Source of the DNA: Chitinophagaceae bacterium
Lineage (GTDB): Bacteria > Bacteroidota > Bacteroidia > Chitinophagales > Chitinophagaceae
Reading direction: 5' to 3'
NCBI GenBank assembly: GCA_016787065.1
Contig: JAEUVD010000021.1
Coordinates: forward strand, 1 to 57,730
Length of the DNA: 57,730 nt
Shown here: positions 51,501 through 57,730 of the stretch, in pieces
How the letters are laid out: each line of letters begins with the position of its first letter
Numbering within the stretch: the stretch's first letter is position 1
Position numbers and translations under genes: made by a program
The notes under the pieces: model-generated
The model's database searches: none
The model's input: the letters and a program-made list of their open reading frames with translations, nothing else
What the model was told of the DNA's origin: nothing

Positions 51501-54500
51501 ATGAGAAGAATTTTCATGCTGCTGCTTTTGGCTTGCAGCTTACCATCCGCCGCACAAAAAATAAAAGACATAATTACGCAAGATACCATGACTTATGTCT
51601 TCAAATTAAATTACGAACAGAGTAAATTTATTTTGAAAGAAAATACGGTTCGTGATACCGATTTCTTGTTCACCAAAAAATTTAAAGAATATCCTCGTAG
51701 TAAGTTTAGAGAAGATACCCTTCCTGATGGAAATTATATTATTGCTACTATTACAAATGAACAAATAAACTACACCTATGTCTATCATGTTCCGTTTGTA
51801 TTTGCCAGTCGCGTTACACAAGAAGAAGTGTATTTCTTTCTACAAAAGAAAAAGGATCAAGCACTAATTAAAGATGCAAAACTTGAACTTTATGGCAAAC
51901 AAATACCCTATGATCCGGGGATTGGTGGTTTTAGTGTATTCAAAAAAGGATTGCCACAAGAAGAGATAAATCGCGGGCATGTTTTCATGAAGGTTTCGTA
52001 CGAAGGCGAAACGTATGTGTACCGATTTTCGTTGAATAACTACGACGATCCGAAACCGGCTAAGAACTACTACAATAATTATAATACCGAACTGAACTCT
52101 CCCGGATACTTAATTTTAGATAAGCCTAAATATAAGCCGCTCGATACCCTCCACTTAAAAGCTTTTCTAACAGCCTTTACAAAAGGTAGGCCTATTCGCC
52201 GAAGGACGTCACTCACTATTTCCGAACCAAATCAAGAATTTAGTTATACCAAAATATTAAAGAAAAAATCGCCTGGAGCGTTTACACATGATTGGTGCAT
52301 ACCCGATACGCTCAAGCTGGATCGGGTTTACGATATCAAATTGCGGTACATGTTTCGCGGACGAAAAATGATTAAACACAGCAGTTTTAAATTAGAAGAA
52401 TATGAATTGGCCAAGAATATCTATAAAGTAGAGATACCCGACCCAACGTTTTATGCAGGTGATGATATAAGTTTTTTTGTTTCAGCTAAAGACATGAATG
52501 GGTTTCCGTTACAAGGAACCCAAGTGCATTATCGAGTACAATTACTAACCGTGTTGAATTTGTTTAAAGACACCTTGCGAACCTCGTTAGAACAACGAAA
52601 TAATTGGTTTGAAGCTGATACAACTATTGAATACGAAAATTTAGTTGAGTACCGTATACCTTCCGCGAAATTACCTCATGCCAATGCGCAATATCAACTT
52701 CAGGTTACGTTTACCGACCCGGTTACCTTCGAAAAGAAATCATTCACTAAACAGTTTACGAAGTTTGCGCAAACAGAGAAATTTCTTTTTTACCAGATTG
52801 ATGATAGCATTTATGTTCGATGTTTATACAATGGAAAAGATACCGATCGAATCTATACCTTATTAACCTTTCGAGGTAAGGATACGGTGGTGAAGAAGAA
52901 GATTCATACACCGTATACTTATCATACACAGGCTTTTGAAACCGCCGCTTTAATTCTTAATAAAGATTCCGTTCCAACGCGACTAGAACTTCGGTATAAT
53001 AAATTAGAAATGATGCATGTGAAAGGAAAACGAAGTGGCGATAGCATTCGTATAAGTTTTAAATACCCTTTTGCCGAACCCATTCATTATCGAATTTATA
53101 AAAAGAATAAAGTGGTGAAGTCGGGGGAAAGTACCGTGCTTAGTTTTGCTATTCCCGATCAGTCGCTCGATGAATATCGACTTCAAATAACCAATAATCT
53201 ACAACTGGGTATTGAGAATAATTTTTATGAGTACACCTTCGTTCCGGAAAAAAATAAGTTACATGTAGAAAGTACGATTCCGCAACAAGCTTTCCCTGGC
53301 GATTCATTGGCTATAGAATTAACGGTGAAGGATTTTAAAAACCGTCCGAGACGAAATATTAATGTAGCGGCATACGCGGTAAATAAGGCGTTTAGTGATG
53401 AGTTGGTAGAACCCGTTATTGATGTTCCTTCCGAATACCGCAATCTTGTAAGCATACTTCCGATGAATCAGCGTGGAGTAGCGTCGTTATTCAATCAATC
53501 TTTTACTGGTAGTGTACTTCTTCAAAACAATCATTTTGCGCGATTTAATATTAAAAAGAATGAATACTATCAGTTGAAATATCCTGAAAAGGAAATGACC
53601 ATACTGGAAGTAAAAAAGCAATTTAAAACACCGGAGTTTGCGCTCTACATTACGCACAATAGAAGTATGTATAGTCCGAAATATATATTGGTAGACGGAC
53701 AGCCAGTATTTATATCTGATGTGAATAAAGCCGACCTGTATTCGTTCGCTGTGAGTGCCGGAAAACATACCATCGCGTTCCGTTATTTCGACAGGCTTTA
53801 CACCTTAAAAGATCAGCTATTTCAATCGAATACGAAGTACTTCTTTGGATTCAACATGGATAGTTTAAAATTGAAAAACACCGTGCTTTCGGTTTCCGAT
53901 ACGCTATCGCCTTTCATTCCCTCTTCCAAGGAAAAAGAAATGCTCTATGGAACGTTGCTTGTTTCCAATACCTTTCCGAACGATTCGTTGTTCATACTAT
54001 CGTCGAACTTAAACTATAAAAAAACTTATTATGGAGGCTATCGAATCAACACCATGAATATCGATGGCGACACGTATTATGTTCAAGGTCCTTATGAGAA
54101 GAATGAAATTATTCGCATCAAACGAAACACTAAGGAATACAACTTAAAGGTAGGTATTGAAACCGTGTATCATTTTGATGATGTACTGAAGGAGTTCAAA
54201 CCGAAAAACATGGGCAAGATAAAAGGGGAATTTCTTCCTTTTCGAGAGATGCCTTTAACCACTGCACACTTCGCACAACAATTGGAAACAGATACGCTGG
54301 TGCCTGAACCAATTACCTTAAAGATGAAATCTAAACCGGAGGTGCAAAAAGCCATAGAAGAAGCTAAAGAAGATGAACAATATTTCTATCAAAATTATCG
54401 TGGAGGTAATTCCGGAAATTATTTTTCGATTTGGATTGAAAACCTAAGTGATACATCCTTCATTAAATCTTTTTGGATCGTAAATAAAGGCAAGTTTGAA

Positions 54501-57500
54501 ATTTCAGAATATATACAAACTATTCCAAAACAGATTCATCAAATTAACCGTTATCAATGTGAAGAGAAATATGACATCTATATATTTCTCAACAAGAATC
54601 GCATGACGGTTATGCATGATGTGCAATTCAATTCATATGATATTCTGTATCTCAATCCGGCCTATCTTAAAACAAAACGCTTTGTACAGGATAGTATTGA
54701 AGTACCGTTAAAAATTTATGCTGAATTACACAACACACCGTTACTGCCTTTTTATGATACACCTTATGTTTCTAAAGAAAAGTTGAAAGTTAAGGGTAGC
54801 GGCAGAAACAATATTTACTTACATGGTATGATTACGGATGAAAATCAAAGTCCGTTAGACCATGCCTTGGTTTATGTTGAAATGAATGGTGTGTTCAAAT
54901 ATGGTGCGGTAACAAATTCAAACGGTTTGTTTGAACTACTCGATCTGATACCGGGTACCTATCAACTACGTGTATATCATCCTGAATATAAAATCTGCTA
55001 TTATGGAGCGCAATTATTGGAAGGCGGCAAAGAGTATGAGTTACTATCTATGTTACAAGCGAAAGAGATAAGTGCGCCGAGCTTTGAAACGATACAAAAT
55101 GATTTTCGTGTGTTGGCTTACAGCGAGCATCCGCAAGAGAATACGCTGCGCGTAGTTTTACATGATAAGCAGAGCAGACAAGCACTAAACAATTACCAGA
55201 TAAGGTTATATCGTAATGGAGAATTAGTACGCACGATTTTCTCAACTGGTTATTATACCGATGTCGTTTTTCCGAATGAACAAGATGGCGATAATTCTAT
55301 TGAAATAGTGAAAGACGATTATACCGGGTTAAAACTCAATCGCATCATCTTTCGATCGCATTATTACTATATACTGGATGCTTTCATTGGAGTACAGAAA
55401 AAGGAACTCTTGAAGGTGCGAGAATTTTCGATGTGGATGGATAATATTCCTGAAATTAGTAAAGAAGTTGCAACGAATAATTCCAATGTGTATATTGAGG
55501 ATAAGGGTATCGGAAACTATTCGGAAATTTTTGGTCGTGTTACCAATGAACGAGATGAACCGTTAGATTTCGCATCCGTTTCGGCTATACAACACGGCAC
55601 AGTAATGGCTGGTGCAAAAACAGATTTGAATGGGAATTTTAAACTGAAATCGTTGCCCCCCGGTGTTTATGTAATTAAAGTTACTTACTTAGGCTATCAG
55701 GCACACGAAATTAAAGGTGTTGAAATTATTCAAAATGGTCGCAAACAAATTAATGTTCGGCTTTCAAAGGGAAATGGTAAGGAACTTAGTACGGTAACGG
55801 TTTCCTCCAGAAAGAAAATTGTAGATGAATCGATGCCTGATTCTCGTGAACTAAGATCAGAGTATATTTCTAAACAAGCAACAGTTAACACAGGGGATAT
55901 GGTTTCAAATTTAGGAGGAGTTTATCAACGACGCTCAGGTGACGCAAGCATTTCAATCGGCGGCGATAGAAGTAGTAGCGCAACCTATATGGTTGATGGT
56001 GTAATGGTGAGGGAGGCTCCTTCGTATAATTATACTGCTGCAGCTCCAATGTCATCTGGTACTGTTATGGGAGAAATTGATGTTGCAGAATTTAAGGTTA
56101 TTGGTGGAAAAACTAAATACGCCGATGCCTCTTTAATTGAACAAGCGGTACAAAATAAAAATATTTCCTCCATTCGAAAAGTATTCTCCGACGTTGGATT
56201 CTGGAAACCAAACATGGTAACTAATAAACAAGGCAAAGTGGCCTTCACGGTTAAACTGCCCGACAATATTGGTTCCTGGAAAACCTATGTGGTAAGTATG
56301 GGCACGCATTTTATGCATGGCATCGATAGTGCAGAAATTAAAGCGTATAAACCGTTACAAACCATCTTATCGGTACCCTCTTATTTTTATCAAGGAGATC
56401 AGCTGGAAGCGAAACTTAAATTGCAAAATCTTACACGCGATCCGGTGGATATTCTGGCTGAAGCATCTGTTGATAATAAAAGTATCTTCTCTAAAAAAGT
56501 TGCGATTAAAAATACCTATGTGGATAGTATGAACGTATCCGCCGTGAAGGATAGTGTTGTTATTCAAGGCGGATTAATTTATCAACAACGATATAAAGAT
56601 TTTGAACGTTACACGGTACCGGTTTACTCACCGGCAATGGTTTATCATACGAGTCGTTCGCAATTACTCGATCATGATTCTACCTACACGCTTCTTTTTG
56701 ATAAAAACACGAAAGGAGAGGTTCTGTTTAATAATTATCTATTTGAAAAAATTATTGCAACGGTAGACGAAGTGAATCGTTACGAATATGGTTGTGTTGA
56801 GCAAAGCTGTTCTAAGCTCAATGCCCTTCTTGCTAAGCGAAGAATTCAGTATGTATTGAAACAGCCGTTTACTCAAGATAAAGAAATCATGGTGATACTT
56901 TCTAAATTGGCTGATATGCAAAACAACGATGGTAGTTTTGGTTGGTGGAAACGAAATGGTCGATCCGACCGTATGACGATTTACGCCATGGAAAGCTGCA
57001 AACGCGCGTTAATTGCCGGATACCTCAATAACATATATAATTCCGCCTTGAACTTTCTTCAACAAAATTGGAAAAGCTTATCTGAAACCGATCAAGTGTA
57101 TGCCTATTATGTGATGGTACAGCATAAAGTAAATACTGCCGAACAAAATGCTAGCTTCAAACAGCTTGTGGTAAGTAATTTAACTACAACCGATAAATTG
57201 TATTATTATCAAACCTTACGTTTGTTGGAACAGCCATTGAACGAACAAGATGTTTACGCTGTTTTTCTAGAAATGAATAATCAATCTTCACGTGTGTACA
57301 CCGACAATTTCTTTTACGACTATCACGCCGATATTTTTAGAGCGTATAATTTATTTAAAGGCTCCGTTTATGAAAAGCAATTATTGGATTTGTTCCGAAA
57401 TAAATTAACCAACGGGCAATTGGAACAAAATCTTAATACTTATTCTAAAGTAGCTATGATTGATGCCATGACCCAGCAAGGACTAGCCGATAGTTCCAAA

Positions 57501-57730
57501 CCGATTCAATCCACACTTACTATCAACGATACCTTGGTAATAAAAAATTATCCGTCGCGCGTTGCCATTCAAGGTACACGCATGAAGGTAAAACATGTAG
57601 GAGGTGATGTGTTCTTGCAAACATCGGAGAAACACGAAGAACTTAATCCGGAAGTGTTTGATTCTTCCTATGCCGTGAGAGCATATTTCATGAATAAGAA
57701 TGAAAAAGTAAATGAGGTAAGAGCGGGTGA
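51501..57730 (+). CDS. Alpha-2-macroglobulin-like protein with embedded TonB-plug-like domain (3' end beyond window)
   Basis: A single uninterrupted frame of 2076 codons running off the right edge. Signal peptide (MRRIFMLLLLACSLPSAAQ), then several macroglobulin-type beta domains (for example YKVEIPDPTFYAGDDISFFV about 313 and IPQQAFPGDSLAIELTVKDF about 593). Two carboxypeptidase-regulatory-like domains follow (about 1109-1180, LHGMITDENQSPLDHALVYV; about 1343-1425, FGRVTNERDEPLDFASVSAI). Next comes a plug-like stretch (about 1450-1540: VNTGDMVSNLGGVYQ, SIGGDRSSSATYMVDGVMV). The A2M domain (KVFSDVGFWKPNMVTNKQGK, about 1560) and a thioester site CVEQ (1765-1768, within YEYGCVEQSCSKL) follow, then the helical barrel (NNDGSFGWWKRNGRSDRMTI). 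I checked the frame at several points and found no frameshift. Outer-membrane or periplasmic location is likely. Confidence 0.85.
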   Translation, partial: MRRIFMLLLLACSLPSAAQKIKDIITQDTMTYVFKLNYEQSKFILKENTVRDTDFLFTKKFKEYPRSKFREDTLPDGNYIIATITNEQINYTYVYHVPFVFASRVTQEEVYFFLQKKKDQALIKDAKLELYGKQIPYDPGIGGFSVFKKGLPQEEINRGHVFMKVSYEGETYVYRFSLNNYDDPKPAKNYYNNYNTELNSPGYLILDKPKYKPLDTLHLKAFLTAFTKGRPIRRRTSLTISEPNQEFSYTKILKKKSPGAFTHDWCIPDTLKLDRVYDIKLRYMFRGRKMIKHSSFKLEEYELAKNIYKVEIPDPTFYAGDDISFFVSAKDMNGFPLQGTQVHYRVQLLTVLNLFKDTLRTSLEQRNNWFEADTTIEYENLVEYRIPSAKLPHANAQYQLQVTFTDPVTFEKKSFTKQFTKFAQTEKFLFYQIDDSIYVRCLYNGKDTDRIYTLLTFRGKDTVVKKKIHTPYTYHTQAFETAALILNKDSVPTRLELRYNKLEMMHVKGKRSGDSIRISFKYPFAEPIHYRIYKKNKVVKSGESTVLSFAIPDQSLDEYRLQITNNLQLGIENNFYEYTFVPEKNKLHVESTIPQQAFPGDSLAIELTVKDFKNRPRRNINVAAYAVNKAFSDELVEPVIDVPSEYRNLVSILPMNQRGVASLFNQSFTGSVLLQNNHFARFNIKKNEYYQLKYPEKEMTILEVKKQFKTPEFALYITHNRSMYSPKYILVDGQPVFISDVNKADLYSFAVSAGKHTIAFRYFDRLYTLKDQLFQSNTKYFFGFNMDSLKLKNTVLSVSDTLSPFIPSSKEKEMLYGTLLVSNTFPNDSLFILSSNLNYKKTYYGGYRINTMNIDGDTYYVQGPYEKNEIIRIKRNTKEYNLKVGIETVYHFDDVLKEFKPKNMGKIKGEFLPFREMPLTTAHFAQQLETDTLVPEPITLKMKSKPEVQKAIEEAKEDEQYFYQNYRGGNSGNYFSIWIENLSDTSFIKSFWIVNKGKFEISEYIQTIPKQIHQINRYQCEEKYDIYIFLNKNRMTVMHDVQFNSYDILYLNPAYLKTKRFVQDSIEVPLKIYAELHNTPLLPFYDTPYVSKEKLKVKGSGRNNIYLHGMITDENQSPLDHALVYVEMNGVFKYGAVTNSNGLFELLDLIPGTYQLRVYHPEYKICYYGAQLLEGGKEYELLSMLQAKEISAPSFETIQNDFRVLAYSEHPQENTLRVVLHDKQSRQALNNYQIRLYRNGELVRTIFSTGYYTDVVFPNEQDGDNSIEIVKDDYTGLKLNRIIFRSHYYYILDAFIGVQKKELLKVREFSMWMDNIPEISKEVATNNSNVYIEDKGIGNYSEIFGRVTNERDEPLDFASVSAIQHGTVMAGAKTDLNGNFKLKSLPPGVYVIKVTYLGYQAHEIKGVEIIQNGRKQINVRLSKGNGKELSTVTVSSRKKIVDESMPDSRELRSEYISKQATVNTGDMVSNLGGVYQRRSGDASISIGGDRSSSATYMVDGVMVREAPSYNYTAAAPMSSGTVMGEIDVAEFKVIGGKTKYADASLIEQAVQNKNISSIRKVFSDVGFWKPNMVTNKQGKVAFTVKLPDNIGSWKTYVVSMGTHFMHGIDSAEIKAYKPLQTILSVPSYFYQGDQLEAKLKLQNLTRDPVDILAEASVDNKSIFSKKVAIKNTYVDSMNVSAVKDSVVIQGGLIYQQRYKDFERYTVPVYSPAMVYHTSRSQLLDHDSTYTLLFDKNTKGEVLFNNYLFEKIIATVDEVNRYEYGCVEQSCSKLNALLAKRRIQYVLKQPFTQDKEIMVILSKLADMQNNDGSFGWWKRNGRSDRMTIYAMESCKRALIAGYLNNIYNSALNFLQQNWKSLSETDQVYAYYVMVQHKVNTAEQNASFKQLVVSNLTTTDKLYYYQTLRLLEQPLNEQDVYAVFLEMNNQSSRVYTDNFFYDYHADIFRAYNLFKGSVYEKQLLDLFRNKLTNGQLEQNLNTYSKVAMIDAMTQQGLADSSKPIQSTLTINDTLVIKNYPSRVAIQGTRMKVKHVGGDVFLQTSEKHEELNPEVFDSSYAVRAYFMNKNEKVNEVRAG

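Noticed and set aside
51501..57730. Frameshift or two separate genes in the terminal macroglobulin-like gene
   Set aside because: The frame was checked near 53229, 55857, 56760 and 57660 and is the same throughout; the mix of domains is therefore real in this sequence.

Overview
The window comes from a Bacteroidota (Bacteroidetes) chromosome. Evidence: a short primary sigma factor of the RpoD type found in this phylum; promoters that fit the phylum's TTTG-N(18-24)-TAnnTTTG consensus instead of E. coli -35/-10 boxes; A/T-rich leaders without clear Shine-Dalgarno sites; and families typical of the phylum (DUF4835, DUF4296, DUF4476, DUF1573, the Bacteroidota-type omega subunit and BamD, tandem OmpA/TSP3 proteins, BatB-BatC). 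The DNA looks moderately AT-rich and gene-dense throughout. No insertion sequence, CRISPR array, rRNA or intact tRNA was seen. The only sign of past mobility is the left edge, where a GIY-YIG nuclease 3' end runs into a decayed tRNA-like sequence.

Layout. 1-0.4 kb: GIY-YIG tail and tRNA fossil. 0.4-15.5 kb: mostly minus-strand genes: a GT2 glycosyltransferase behind rpoD, an amidohydrolase, an Ig-like lipoprotein, a secreted alpha/beta hydrolase, a 2030-residue alpha-2-macroglobulin with a thioester motif, a GT39 membrane glycosyltransferase and a dihydroorotase. A small START-like gene reads the other way. 15.6-22.9 kb (plus): a DUF4476 protein, a Wzi/RemB-like outer-membrane protein, an alpha/beta hydrolase, cyanophycin synthetase and a ROK kinase; pyrH converges on the last of these. 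24.0-32.8 kb (plus): a compact cluster that looks like a synthase-dependent exopolysaccharide machine: an Asp-less receiver domain, a membrane-anchored HEAT protein, a processive GT2 synthase, a TPR plus beta-barrel exporter of the YaiO type, a DUF4838 glycosidase-like lipoprotein and a DUF1573 lipoprotein. 32.9-37.0 kb: a housekeeping operon, bamD-rpoZ-(hotdog protein)-coaBC-DUF4835-DUF4296. 37.0-39.3 kb (minus): a polyprenyl diphosphate synthase followed by kynurenine 3-monooxygenase. 39.5-43.1 kb: two tandem, separately promoted and terminated OmpA/TSP3 paralogues. 43.3-51.3 kb: batB-batC, a gamma-carbonic anhydrase, a YiiX-type hydrolase, a DUF2147 protein, a queuosine-precursor transporter, a second GT39, a PaaE-like ferredoxin reductase and a GT4 glycosyltransferase. 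51.5 kb to the right edge: a very large open frame, cut by the window end, that combines alpha-2-macroglobulin domains with two carboxypeptidase-regulatory-like domains and a TonB-receptor plug-like domain.

How it fits together. Much of the window concerns the cell envelope: outer-membrane assembly (BamD), OmpA-type and Wzi-type surface proteins, two macroglobulin-like giants and a polysaccharide synthesis/export cluster. Interspersed are housekeeping genes (rpoD, rpoZ, pyrH, pyrC, coaBC). The two most unusual items are the macroglobulin-plug chimera at the right edge and the HEAT/GT2/YaiO/DUF4838 cluster led by a receiver that lacks its phospho-acceptor Asp. All functional calls rest on reading the sequence and recalled family motifs; no database search was run.
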